The position numbers were made by a program, and so were the translations under genes. A model generated the notes under the pieces. It had not been told where the DNA came from and did not search any database. It saw only the letters and a program-made list of their open reading frames with translations. A stretch of 64,000 nucleotides of DNA from Celeribacter arenosi (GTDB taxonomy: Bacteria; Pseudomonadota; Alphaproteobacteria; Rhodobacterales; Rhodobacteraceae). The stretch covers positions 186,001 to 250,000 of the forward strand of contig NZ_BAABDF010000007.1 in the NCBI RefSeq assembly GCF_039539485.1, read 5' to 3'. Positions 35,961 through 44,496 of this stretch are shown here, piece by piece; the first letter of the stretch is position 1, and each line of letters opens with the position of its first letter.

Positions 35961-36857
35961 TCAGATCGCGCCTTTCAATAGCCCGAAACCACCGAGGAAA
36001 TGCACGGTCATCGTGAAGGCGTAGCAGGCCATGATCAGAAGCGCTTCGTTCGGCGAAAGCCGCTGTTGGTCGGGTTGTTTGCGGTGCAGGAGGCTCTGTG
36101 CGCCAACCGCCGCCAAGACGCCCATGGCAATCGATCCGTCACGTAGCGCAGCCGTCGCAAAGGCCGCCGTCATGAAAACCGTTACGGCGGGGGCGAGCTG
36201 TGGCCAAAAAGATGCGGAAACCGCGCGAACCGCCCGCCCACCTGCGAATGGCAGAAAGGGAAGCAGCACAACGAAATTGAAACAGCCCAACATGATTGCG
36301 ATGGCGCGAAACGCCTCCGCAAGCTGCGGGGCAGGCGCAGAAAGCACGTGGAACAGGCTGAACGAAAGGGCCATCGGAACAATTGCGAGGGCGGGCCCGT
36401 AGAGTGCCTCGAATACTTCATCGATGTCGCGCTCATGTGCGTGGTCACACCGGGGCTGCGCCACCCATGGTAGCGGCACGAGGCGCACCCGTGCCACGTC
36501 GTAGCCGAGATGGCGACAGGCCAATGCGGTCACCGTTTCGTGCAACAGAACCGCGATGACAAAGCCGATCCCGTAAAGGGGGGATGTCACCAACGAAATG
36601 GCAGTGGTGATCGCGAAGCCGAAAAAGAACTCAGGGCCCGAAAGGCCGGTTGCGGTGATGCGTCCTGATATGCTGCGCTCGAATTTGTAGAGCGGCAGCG
36701 CGAAAAGGCCCAAGGCCAAACTTAATGTCAAAAACGCCATAAACGCCCCCATAATACCCCAAAGCACCCCAGCCGATGCAGTTGGTCTCAATTTGGACGA
36801 CATTGTGGCGACAATGTGGCGGGCGGGCCGTTCGGAGCCAACAAAATAGGCATTCAA
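35961..36857 (-). CDS. Degenerate site-2-protease-like (M50) membrane protein
   Basis: A 298-residue integral membrane protein with about six hydrophobic segments. LLHETVTALACRHLGYDV near residue 104 lines up with the site-2 protease HExxH...R..G motif, but the second His is Thr110. A second conserved region, LLPFLPFAGGRAV near residue 198, lines up with the N-x-x-P-x-x-x-x-D-G-G motif, with Val197 and Ala205 instead of Asn and Asp. The fold is probably kept but activity lost. The start is uncertain: 36857 or an ATG at 36803; neither has a good ribosome-binding site. Divergent from the Cys-rich gene next door. Confidence 0.7.
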   Translation of the reverse strand: MNAYFVGSERPARHIVATMSSKLRPTASAGVLWGIMGAFMAFLTLSLALGLFALPLYKFERSISGRITATGLSGPEFFFGFAITTAISLVTSPLYGIGFVIAVLLHETVTALACRHLGYDVARVRLVPLPWVAQPRCDHAHERDIDEVFEALYGPALAIVPMALSFSLFHVLSAPAPQLAEAFRAIAIMLGCFNFVVLLPFLPFAGGRAVRAVSASFWPQLAPAVTVFMTAAFATAALRDGSIAMGVLAAVGAQSLLHRKQPDQQRLSPNEALLIMACYAFTMTVHFLGGFGLLKGAI

Positions 36858-36971
36858 CGGACTGTTTCTTTTAGCGAAACCAAGGCGATTGAAGACAAAT
36901 CAATAAAAACGACGCAAAACTACCCTAATGTGTAAAGCGGTCTGACAGAGCGACGTTTCACGGAGGCAAGA

Positions 36972-37580
36972 ATGACCACCACAACAGAAAAGCTGCGCGT
37001 TGCGCTGCGCGAGATGCAGAGCCAACTGGAGCACGAGGCGCGCGAAGCGCGGGCAAAGTTCCGCTATTCCATCGCCGGCGGGCGTGTCATTTTCGAAGAA
37101 GAAGCGCGTCGGCGCGGGCGGGAATTGCGGGTCAAATGGTCGGTCTTCCTGCGGCGTGCGCGCCCATGGGAAATCGTGACGGCGCCGGTGATCTACGGTC
37201 TGATCGTGCCCTTCGTCTTTCTCGACCTCGTGGTAACGATCTATCAGGCCATCTGCTTTCCGGTGTACGGGCTGCCAAAGGTGGAGCGGCGAAAATTCAT
37301 CGCCGTTGATCGCCACAAACTCACCTATCTGAACGTCATGCAAAAGCTCAATTGCGTTTATTGCGGGTATTGCAACGGCGTGCTGGCCTACGTGCGCGAG
37401 GTTGCGGGGCGCACCGAATACTATTGGTGTCCTGTAAAACACGCACGCCATATGCCGGACCGGCACACCCATTACGCCAACTTCCTCGACTACGGGGATG
37501 GCGAAAGCTGGGACGAGAAATTCATCGAGATGAAAGACCGTGCACGTGCCTGTGAAGGCTGCGATGGGTGCAGCCACTGA
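36972..37580 (+). CDS. Membrane protein with two CxxCxxC motifs
   Basis: A 202-residue protein I do not recognise by function. An N-terminal basic, helical stretch (residues 1-65) precedes one or two membrane segments (about 68-97). The rest, probably cytoplasmic, holds eight of its cysteines in a striking pattern: C128-x2-C131-x2-C134, C153, C194-x2-C197-x2-C200, with His157 and His160 between. This could bind zinc or an iron-sulfur cluster. GGAGG precedes the ATG. It is monocistronic and looks like a conserved hypothetical of proteobacteria. Confidence 0.75.
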   Translation: MTTTTEKLRVALREMQSQLEHEAREARAKFRYSIAGGRVIFEEEARRRGRELRVKWSVFLRRARPWEIVTAPVIYGLIVPFVFLDLVVTIYQAICFPVYGLPKVERRKFIAVDRHKLTYLNVMQKLNCVYCGYCNGVLAYVREVAGRTEYYWCPVKHARHMPDRHTHYANFLDYGDGESWDEKFIEMKDRARACEGCDGCSH

Positions 37581-37626
37581 GGCATGTGGATGCGACCGGC
37601 GATGGAGCTTAGCCCACCATGCGAGT

Positions 37627-38790
37627 TCATGCGATCCGCGCGACCAGTTGTTTATCGTTCTTGGCATGCCGATGGGCCAATGCACGTCCCTGCCGACCTT
37701 TCACAAAGGGCGCGGCACCCGGCGGCGGGTTTGCCTTTCCATAGAAACGCAGGGCGGGAAACAGCGTGAAAATCTCGTCCCGCGCGGCGCCTCCGACGGC
37801 TTTGAGGGATTCCTTGCCGGGGTGCAGTGACTCCGTTTCTGCCCCGTTCGACAGGACGATTTCGTGGCGCTCAAACAGCATGTGGTAGTAGGTGACCTCT
37901 GTCAGATCTTCTGCGACCTCGATGCCGGGAATGTTCACCAGGTGTTTGGCCGCGACCAGCACCTCGGCAACGTCGAACATGCGCAAAACGATGTTGGAGC
38001 GCACGACGATGCGATGTTGGGGGGACACCACGAGGTCGCGTGCGGGAAGGTCCGGCCCGAGCGCGCCTGCGCGAATTCGGATGGGTTTGAGGTTCGGAGA
38101 TTTTTCCAAATCCGCGGCGTTGAGTGTGCGGTTTCCAATCCACTGGATCTCTTGAAGTCCATTGTCACGCGTCTCCACCAACATGCCGACTCCGAGATCT
38201 TCGATAGCCACGTTTCCGGTGTCGGTAGCAATCGTCGTGCCCTTCGCAAAGCACGGGACGAGCGCCTCATATGCCGCATACATATCATAGAAATCGAGGT
38301 TACCATCTTCGTCACCGACCAACGGGTCGCCGTTTTCGATGGTTTGCTCGTAAACCAAAGTGGTCGGCGTCGTCGGCAGCCCACCGTCGTGGTTGTAGAG
38401 CAGGTAGCCACCGGGCCCTTCGAGAACAATGTAGTTGTCGCCCGCACCGAGACCGCTCACGAGGTCGAATTTCGGGTTGAGCGTGTCAAAGCCGGGCACA
38501 GCAGTCCAACCGGCATCGCCATTGGCGGGGTCGGTATCTGTATCGGTAGCGGCGGTGTAGATTTCCAGACGCCAGAACTGTCCGTTCCCGAACTCCGTCG
38601 CGGAGGTGTTGATGTTTTGATACCAAACGAGGCGATACAAATCGTCCGGTGTCGCAAGAGCCGTGGCGTTTGGCATTATGATGCCGAAATTTGCATCTCC
38701 GGGGTTGCCTTGGTTCGTTGGCTGCCCAGTCAGAGTGGCGATCATGTCCCCGGTCAACAGGACCGGATCGGTATAGGTTTCGGTTGCCAT
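37627..38790 (-). CDS. Hint-domain (hedgehog/intein-like) protein
   Basis: A 387-residue protein. The N-terminal 185 residues are Gly/Asp/Thr-rich and resemble calcium-binding or adhesin-like exported modules. The C-terminal half is a Hint domain: it begins at CFAKGTTIATDTGNVAIEDL, with Cys as the splice or cleavage nucleophile, and contains the block VSPQHRIVV with the conserved His. Such proteins are common in roseobacters and are thought to be exported, perhaps by type I secretion, and to self-process. There is no signal peptide. A leader hairpin lies upstream. Confidence 0.87.
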   Translation of the reverse strand: MATETYTDPVLLTGDMIATLTGQPTNQGNPGDANFGIIMPNATALATPDDLYRLVWYQNINTSATEFGNGQFWRLEIYTAATDTDTDPANGDAGWTAVPGFDTLNPKFDLVSGLGAGDNYIVLEGPGGYLLYNHDGGLPTTPTTLVYEQTIENGDPLVGDEDGNLDFYDMYAAYEALVPCFAKGTTIATDTGNVAIEDLGVGMLVETRDNGLQEIQWIGNRTLNAADLEKSPNLKPIRIRAGALGPDLPARDLVVSPQHRIVVRSNIVLRMFDVAEVLVAAKHLVNIPGIEVAEDLTEVTYYHMLFERHEIVLSNGAETESLHPGKESLKAVGGAARDEIFTLFPALRFYGKANPPPGAAPFVKGRQGRALAHRHAKNDKQLVARIA

Positions 38791-39212
38791 TGGATTGCCT
38801 CGGGGTCTGGGAAAAGGGGCTCAAAATTCGTATGAACTAAGGGTATTTGAGCCGCCCGGAACCGCACAGACGCGCAAAGGCATAGTCCGGTAACATCGGT
38901 ATTAACCATCTACTCCTTTGGGATAGTCAGTCAGTCTATTGGTCATGTTCCGAGAGAGGAATTCGGGTGAGCGGCCAAAGACGGCATCCCCGAATGGCTC
39001 AGAGAATGCGCCCGAAGTGTATCACCCATAGGCTGTGGATATCGTGCAGGGTGGGCGTGCTACAGGGGTTTCAGACGGAGTTGGTGCCGCCCTTAGAACG
39101 TAGAAAGGGCCGCCTCCCTGTTGTGGAGCGGCCCTCCTATGCAAAACGCTATCCTGCGACGGTTCTGTGGGATCTATCTCTCCTCACATACGCGGGAGAT
39201 AGGAGAACCACA
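38791..39212. other. Intergenic region between fabI and the Hint gene
   Basis: No gene supported. It contains the promoter side of the Hint gene with an 8-base inverted repeat GGCTCAAA/TTTGAGCC (38818-38825 and 38846-38853), a short GTCAGTCAGTC repeat near 38927, and the fabI terminator. Confidence 0.55.
39100..39135 (-). terminator. fabI operon terminator
   Basis: On the minus strand AGGGCCGCTCC pairs with GGAGGCGGCCCT apart from one bulged base, and is followed by TTCTACG. It lies about 80 bases after the fabI stop. Confidence 0.6.
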
Positions 39213-40001
39213 TCAGATGTTTTCGATCCGCGGCATGCCCATGATGTGATAGCCGCCGTCGACGCGGATAATCTCACCGGTCGTGAACGCGCCGCCGTCC
39301 GAGGCGAGGTAGACCGCCGTCGCGCCAACCGCTTCCAACGTGGCGTTGGATTGCATCGGGGCGTTTTGTTCAGTGTGCTTATAGGTGCGCCGCGCACCGC
39401 CAATTGCCGCACCAGCGAGTGTTTTCATCGGGCCGGGCGAGATGCCGTTGACGCGGATGCCCTCGGGGCCGAGGTCGTTGGCGAGGTAGCGGATCGAGCT
39501 TTCGAGCGCGGCTTTTGCCACACCCATGACGTTGTAGTTCGGGACCACTTTGTTTGAGCCCTCAAAGGTCAGCGTCATCAAGGTGCCGCCATCCGTCATG
39601 ATCTCGGAGGCGCGTTTTGCCACGTCGATAAAGCTGTAGCAGGAGATATGCATCGAGTGTTTGAAGTTCTCGACAGAGGTATCGCGGAACCGGCCGGTCA
39701 GTTCGGATTTGTCAGAAAACGCGATGGCATGGACGACAAAGTCGAGGGAGCCCCATTTGTCCTTCAGAGCAGCAAAGGCCGCATCCATTTGGTCGGGGTT
39801 TGTGACGTCCACATCCACCATTGTATCGGAGCCGACGCTTTCCGCGAGCGGTTTGAGACGCGATCCAAAAGCCTCCCCTTGATAGGTAAATGCCAGTTCG
39901 GCACCCGCCTCAGCGCAGGATTTCGCGATGCCCCATGCGATAGAGCGTTCATTTGCAACGCCCATGATCAGGCCACGTTTGCCGCTGAGAAGTCCGCCCA
40001 T
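39213..40001 (-). CDS. fabI: Enoyl-ACP reductase [NADH] FabI
   Basis: A 262-residue short-chain dehydrogenase-type enoyl-ACP reductase, the last step of each fatty-acid elongation round. The N-terminal cofactor motif GLIMGVANERSIAWGIA and the catalytic Tyr-x6-Lys pair (YNVMGVAK) are characteristic. It starts 5 bases after fabB and ends the fabA-fabB-fabI operon. FabI of this type is the enzyme class inhibited by triclosan in other bacteria. Confidence 0.97.
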   Translation of the reverse strand: MGGLLSGKRGLIMGVANERSIAWGIAKSCAEAGAELAFTYQGEAFGSRLKPLAESVGSDTMVDVDVTNPDQMDAAFAALKDKWGSLDFVVHAIAFSDKSELTGRFRDTSVENFKHSMHISCYSFIDVAKRASEIMTDGGTLMTLTFEGSNKVVPNYNVMGVAKAALESSIRYLANDLGPEGIRVNGISPGPMKTLAGAAIGGARRTYKHTEQNAPMQSNATLEAVGATAVYLASDGGAFTTGEIIRVDGGYHIMGMPRIENI

Positions 40002-40006
40002 GGTGA

Positions 40007-41236
40007 TTACCCTTTAAATTTCGACAATAGCATTGAGCCGTTGGTGCCGCCGAAACCGAAAGAGTTCGTCATCACCGTGTCCAGACCGGCGTTTTCGACC
40101 AGTTTGGTGGCAATTTCGCCTTCACGGATCGCAGGATCGAGCGTTTCGACGTTTACCGACGGAATGATGAAATCGTGCTTTAGCGCCAGTAGGCAGAAGA
40201 TCGATTCAAGTGCGCCTGCCGCGCCTTGCGTGTGACCGGTGATGGATTTGGTCGAAGAGATCGGGGGCGTTTTGCCCTCGCCGAAGGTGCGGCGCACCGC
40301 TTCGACTTCGCCCACATCGCCAACCGGCGTGGAGGTGCCATGTGCGTTGATATAGCCGACCGTGCGATCTGCGGGCAGGGTGGAGAGTGCGATCTTCATC
40401 GCCCGCTCGCCGCCTTCACCGGATGGTGCCACCATGTCGTGGCCGTCGGACGTCGCGCCAAAGCCGGTGACTTCGCCGTAGATCGTCGCGCCGCGAGCCA
40501 AAGCGTGCTCGAGTTCCTCAAGCACCACAATGCCGCCACCGCCACCGATCACAAAGCCGTCGCGGTCCGCATCGAATGCGCGCGAGGCCTTTGCTGGGGT
40601 GTCGTTGAATTTCGACGACATCGCACCCATCGCGTCGAACAGGCACGAAAGGGTCCAGTCGAGTTCTTCACCGCCGCCCGCGAACATGATGTCCTGTTTG
40701 CCCATCATGATCTGCTCGGAGGCAGACCCTATGCAATGGAGCGAAGTCGAGCAGGCCGAGGTGATGGAGTAGTTGATGCCCTTGATTTTATAGGCCGTCG
40801 CAAGGTTCGCGGAGATCGTCGACGACATGCATTTGGGGACGGCGAACGGCCCGATGCGTTTCGTCGCGCCAGAAGACAAAACCGTCTGGTGTGCGGCAAA
40901 CATGGCGGAGGTGGACGGACCGCCGGAGCCCGCGATCAGGCCCGTGCGTTCGTTGACAATATCGCTCTCTTCCAGACCGGCATCGGCAATTGCCTGACCC
41001 ATCGCGATATGCGCGTAGGCGGCGCCAGGTCCCATGAAACGCAGTGCGCGTTTGTCGACATGCTCTTTGATGTCGAGGTCCACGGCACCGGCGATTTGGC
41101 TGCGGAACCCGTATTCCTTCATGTCTTCATTGGCGGTTATGCCGGATTTTCCTGCCTTGAGAGAGGCGAGAACTTCCTCGGCATTATTGCCGATTGCGGA
41201 GACGATCCCGAGACCGGTGACGACGACACGACGCAT
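40007..41236 (-). CDS. fabB: Beta-ketoacyl-ACP synthase I FabB
   Basis: A 409-residue condensing enzyme that elongates unsaturated acyl-ACPs. The catalytic triad is Cys (ITSACSTSLHC), His (NAHGTSTPVGD) and His (SITGHTQGAAG). The start MRRVVVTGLGIVSAIGNN at 41236 is standard; a longer frame to 41341 is not needed. It lies in the operon fabA-fabB-fabI, the set for anaerobic unsaturated fatty-acid synthesis. Confidence 0.97.
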   Translation of the reverse strand: MRRVVVTGLGIVSAIGNNAEEVLASLKAGKSGITANEDMKEYGFRSQIAGAVDLDIKEHVDKRALRFMGPGAAYAHIAMGQAIADAGLEESDIVNERTGLIAGSGGPSTSAMFAAHQTVLSSGATKRIGPFAVPKCMSSTISANLATAYKIKGINYSITSACSTSLHCIGSASEQIMMGKQDIMFAGGGEELDWTLSCLFDAMGAMSSKFNDTPAKASRAFDADRDGFVIGGGGGIVVLEELEHALARGATIYGEVTGFGATSDGHDMVAPSGEGGERAMKIALSTLPADRTVGYINAHGTSTPVGDVGEVEAVRRTFGEGKTPPISSTKSITGHTQGAAGALESIFCLLALKHDFIIPSVNVETLDPAIREGEIATKLVENAGLDTVMTNSFGFGGTNGSMLLSKFKG

Positions 41237-41417
41237 GAATACTCCTGTACCTTTGGTTAATCCTGTGTAAGCCAGCCTGACGTAGGGGTGCAAGCGTGAA
41301 CGGGTTTGGCGGCAGAGGTAGAACCCTGCCACATCGCCCAATGCGCGCCCCGGATTTGAGATCAGAAACGGCCGCAGCCCGCGTGCAGATCGGGCAGGCG
41401 ATCGACCCGCGCGCAGC

Positions 41418-41927
41418 TTAGCTTTCCGACAGAGCGACCTTCATGTCTTTGACAATGTAAATCACTTCGCCGTCGGCCTCGACGATGCCGTCAGCCACAC
41501 CCATGGTCAGGCGGCGTGTCTGGATCGCTTTGGTGAAGTCGATTTTATAGGTCAGCATTTTGCGGTCAGGGCGCACCATTCCGGTGAGCTTTACTTCGCC
41601 CACACCGAGTGCGTAACCGCGCCCCTGCCAGCCACGCCAGCCGAGGTTGAAACCGGTAAGCTGCCACAGGCCATCAAGGCCGAGACAGCCGGGCATGATC
41701 GGGTTGCCGGGAAAATGGCAGTCGAAAAACCACAGGTCAGGCGTGATGTCGAACTCGGCCATGATGTGACCTTTGCCGTGCGCGCCCCCGTCGCTGGAGA
41801 CCTCGGTGATGCGGTCCATCATGAGCATGGGTGGCGCGGGCAATTGCGCATTTCCGGGGCCGAACAGGTCGCCTGCGGCACATTTCAGAAGGTCTTCTTT
41901 GGTGAAGCTGGTGGGGTAATTTGCCAT
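41418..41927 (-). CDS. fabA: 3-hydroxydecanoyl-ACP dehydratase/isomerase FabA
   Basis: A 169-residue hot-dog fold enzyme that dehydrates 3-hydroxydecanoyl-ACP and isomerises it to the cis-3 product, the branch point for unsaturated fatty acids. The active-site His71 (DCHFPGNPIMPG) and Asp85 (CLGLDGLWQL) are present. It is the first gene of the fab operon and divergent from irr, a common alphaproteobacterial arrangement; regulation of the operon by Irr is possible but no clear box was found. Confidence 0.97.
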   Translation of the reverse strand: MANYPTSFTKEDLLKCAAGDLFGPGNAQLPAPPMLMMDRITEVSSDGGAHGKGHIMAEFDITPDLWFFDCHFPGNPIMPGCLGLDGLWQLTGFNLGWRGWQGRGYALGVGEVKLTGMVRPDRKMLTYKIDFTKAIQTRRLTMGVADGIVEADGEVIYIVKDMKVALSES

Positions 41928-42022
41928 GGCTGCTCTCGCCTTCCTACGCTTTTCTTTGCTTATTCTCCCTCTACCACCCCGCCGCCTTCGGGTGCAAGGC
42001 TGGAGGGGGAATGGGAATTCGT

Positions 42023-42052
42023 TTGAAAAACGGGGGGCATAGGCCCTATATT
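42023..42052 (+). promoter_or_regulatory. Candidate irr promoter
   Basis: TTGAAA (42023-42028), an 18-base spacer and TATATT (42047-42052) match the sigma-70 consensus at five of six bases in each box. The start site would be about 20 bases before the irr ATG. Confidence 0.6.
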
Positions 42053-42080
42053 GCGCTCTAGTGAAGCAATCCGGTGATGC

Positions 42081-42512
42081 ATGAGCCAATCTACCCAAAT
42101 AGAGATCCGTCGCGGTGAGGCATGGCTTGCGCAGGCGGGCGTGCGGGCGACGCGTCAACGTCTCGCTCTTGCGCGTGCTTTGGTGGGCGACGGTCATGAT
42201 CGCCATGTCACAGCCGAGAGCCTCTATGACGCGGTCGCCGACAGCGGTGAAAAGGTGTCCCTTGCCACGGTCTACAACACATTGCGCGCCTTTTGCGACG
42301 CGGGCCTGATGCAGGAAGTCACGGTAGACGGCACACGGTCGTATTTCGACACCAACATGGACGAGCACCCGCATTTCTTCTGGGAAGATAAGGGTGAGCT
42401 GACCGATGCGCCCGCCAAAGAGCTCAAAATCGCGCGGCTGCCGGACGCCCCCGAGGGGATGGAAATTGCCTCGGTCGATGTGGTGATCCGTTTGCGGCCA
42501 AAATCCACCTGA
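42081..42512 (+). CDS. irr: Iron response regulator Irr (Fur family)
   Basis: A 143-residue Fur-family regulator of the Irr branch, which senses heme status and controls iron genes in alphaproteobacteria. The helix-turn-helix KVSLATVYNTLRAFCDAGLM and DEHPHFFWEDKGELTD are typical; the structural Cys pairs of Fur are absent, as in other Irr proteins. His residues in DEHPHF could bind heme or metal. Divergent from fabA. The ribosome-binding site is weak. Confidence 0.93.
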   Translation: MSQSTQIEIRRGEAWLAQAGVRATRQRLALARALVGDGHDRHVTAESLYDAVADSGEKVSLATVYNTLRAFCDAGLMQEVTVDGTRSYFDTNMDEHPHFFWEDKGELTDAPAKELKIARLPDAPEGMEIASVDVVIRLRPKST

Positions 42513-42580
42513 TCCGATCTGACTGTTGACCTCACCATGCCTGCGCGGCTTTTGTGGTGCGCGCAGCAGGGGGATCGCCC

Positions 42581-43186
42581 ATGAACACTTTTACCGGCAA
42601 TGATGGACAGGTTCGATGTGCATGGTGCGCATCCGATCCTGAATACATCCGCTATCACGACGAAGAATGGGGCTATCCGGTTGATGACGACCGGCGGCTC
42701 TTTGAAAAGATTTGCCTCGAAGGATTCCAGTCCGGCCTGTCGTGGTGGACAATCCTTCAAAAGCGTGAAAATTTTCGCGCCGGTTTCGCGAATTTCGATC
42801 ATCACAAAATGGCGCGGTTTGACGAGGCCGATGTAGAGCGCCTCGTGCAGGACGCGGGCATCGTGCGCCATCGCGGCAAAATCGAAGCGGTTATCAACAA
42901 CGCCGCCCGTGCGATCGAGATGGAAACGGAGTTCGGGTCGCTCGCCACATATTTCTGGTCATTTGAGCCCACGCAGGACGAGAAGGATGGTCAGTTGATG
43001 GTTGCAACAACGGAAACGTCAAAGCGGTTGTCCAAGGATCTCAAAAAACGCGGCTGGAAACTTGTCGGCCCGACGACTTGTTATGCGTTCATGCAGGCGA
43101 TGGGATTGGTGAACGATCACATGCCCGACTGCGAACATCGCCAAAAGGCGAAACGCCTGCGCGAAGGCTTTACACCTCCGGCATAG
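42581..43186 (+). CDS. tag: DNA-3-methyladenine glycosylase I (Tag)
   Basis: A 201-residue base-excision repair glycosylase that removes 3-methyladenine. The zinc-binding N-terminal Cys (CAWCASDPEYIRYHDEEWG) and C-terminal His/Cys (GLVNDHMPDCEHR) residues and the pocket sequence EGFQSGLSWWTILQKRENFR are intact. The ATG at 42581 follows AGGGGGA; an earlier in-frame start would add nine residues. Confidence 0.96.
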   Translation: MNTFTGNDGQVRCAWCASDPEYIRYHDEEWGYPVDDDRRLFEKICLEGFQSGLSWWTILQKRENFRAGFANFDHHKMARFDEADVERLVQDAGIVRHRGKIEAVINNAARAIEMETEFGSLATYFWSFEPTQDEKDGQLMVATTETSKRLSKDLKKRGWKLVGPTTCYAFMQAMGLVNDHMPDCEHRQKAKRLREGFTPPA

Positions 43187-43242
43187 GGGAACCTGTGGGC
43201 GGCTCCCCGCGTTCATCCTTTGACATCAAAAGGAGGCGCGAC

Positions 43243-43917
43243 ATGCCACTGCTGACACTCGAATTGAACGAAGAAGTCACCCACGACACCCGCCATCTGG
43301 TTTTTGCCAAGCCGGAAGGGTTTACTTTTACGCCCGGTCAGGCGGTTGACTTTGCGATCCTGCGAGAGGGATTTCGGGATGAAAAACGTCCCTTTACGCC
43401 GGTGAACGGACCGGATGAGCGGACATTGGAGTTCGTCATCAAATCCTATCCCGACCACAACGGCGTGACGAAAGAAATTCCGACCCTGCGAAGTGGCGAG
43501 ATGGTGGAAATATCCGAACCCTGGGGCGCCATTTCGGACGAAGGCCCGGGTGTATTCATCGCCGGAGGAGCAGGTATCACGCCCTTTCTCGCCGTGTTGC
43601 GATCACGGGCCCGCGCGAACGGATCGCTGGCGGATTGCACCTTGATCTTTTCCAACAAAACCACCGACGACATCATCCTCCGCGAAGAACTGGCGCAGAT
43701 GCCCGGTTTGAAAACCGTGTTCACCGTGACCGACGAAGAGGATGCCGAAGGCGTTGCGACGCGTCGCATTGACCGCGATTTCCTCGCCGATCACATCGAT
43801 CCGAGCGTTGGGCATTTCTACGTCTGTGGTCCGATAAAGATGATCGACGATGTGCGCGAGAACTTGATCGCGCTGGGCGTGGATGAGGACCGTATCGTGC
43901 GCGAAGATCTGGACTAG
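43243..43917 (+). CDS. FAD/NAD(P)-binding oxidoreductase (ferredoxin-reductase-like)
   Basis: A 224-residue flavin reductase of the ferredoxin-NADP reductase fold without an extra iron-sulfur domain. The FAD motif is KRPFTPVN (RxYS/T type), the pyridine nucleotide motif GGAGITPFLAVLR, and VGHFYVCGPIKMIDDV binds the nicotinamide side. AGGAGG precedes the ATG. Its electron partner is unknown. It ends 4 bases inside the convergent cysteine-cluster gene. Confidence 0.88.
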   Translation: MPLLTLELNEEVTHDTRHLVFAKPEGFTFTPGQAVDFAILREGFRDEKRPFTPVNGPDERTLEFVIKSYPDHNGVTKEIPTLRSGEMVEISEPWGAISDEGPGVFIAGGAGITPFLAVLRSRARANGSLADCTLIFSNKTTDDIILREELAQMPGLKTVFTVTDEEDAEGVATRRIDRDFLADHIDPSVGHFYVCGPIKMIDDVRENLIALGVDEDRIVREDLD

Positions 43918-44405
43918 CGCGTGACCATTGGTGCGAGGCTCTGCAGCCATTCGTGCAGCGGCTTTGAGTCATATCGGGACACAGCGTCCACATCTTCCGC
44001 GATGCTCTGCAGGCGTTGATCCCATTGCGCGGCTTCATGCTTTTGGTCGTCTGTGAGTGCAACCGGTCCGCCGCGCATCGCTAGCGCCAACATGAGCCGC
44101 GCCTCCTGAAGGGCACGCATCCCTGAAAAGGCCGCGATCATTGCGCGTGTGACGGACCTGTCCTCGCGCCACGTCGGATCAAAGAGGGCTGTCGTGCGTT
44201 GACCCGCGCCCAAGCAGTCAAACGCGACACAGCCATGGTATCCGCGATCCGCGAGTTTGTCGTGAATAGAGCACGCATTCCCGTCGAGCCTATGGCACGG
44301 CACGCCTGCATCTTTGTCATGGCCGAACATGTCGCCGCGATCAAAGGCGAGCGCGAAACAACACAGCGCCGCACAGTTTTCGCAATCCGGATTGAACTCT
44401 TCCAT
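43914..44405 (-). CDS. Cysteine-cluster protein (YkgJ-like)
   Basis: A 163-residue protein with eight cysteines in its first 64 residues: C8-x2-C11-x3-C15-C16, C37, C45, C59 and C64. The pattern resembles the YkgJ/UPF0153 zinc- or iron-chelating cluster. The C-terminal half is helical and cysteine-free. Relatives in roseobacters are often fused to pentapeptide repeats, which are missing here. Function unknown. It may share the transcript of the SlyD-like gene, but a terminator lies between. Confidence 0.78.
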   Translation of the reverse strand: MEEFNPDCENCAALCCFALAFDRGDMFGHDKDAGVPCHRLDGNACSIHDKLADRGYHGCVAFDCLGAGQRTTALFDPTWREDRSVTRAMIAAFSGMRALQEARLMLALAMRGGPVALTDDQKHEAAQWDQRLQSIAEDVDAVSRYDSKPLHEWLQSLAPMVTR

Positions 44406-44438
44406 AATTTCCTTTGGCGCGTCAGTCGATGATATTCA

Positions 44439-44472
44439 ATGAAAAAGGGCAGCACGTTCTGCGCTGCCCTTT
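44439..44472 (-). terminator. Terminator of the SlyD-like gene
   Basis: On the minus strand AAAGGGCAGC pairs with GCTGCCCTTT (10 bases, loop of 9), with the T run continuing into TTTTTC. Confidence 0.9.
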
Positions 44473-44496
44473 AGAATTCGATGGTGCGTTTGCGCC

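Noticed and set aside
38920..38945. GTCAGTCAGTC as a CRISPR or other repeat array
   Set aside because: Only a short low-copy tandem of 4-base units without spacers.
38967..39557. Plus-strand frame across the fabI terminator region
   Set aside because: It overlaps the fabI 3' end antisense and the terminator hairpin and shows no domain.
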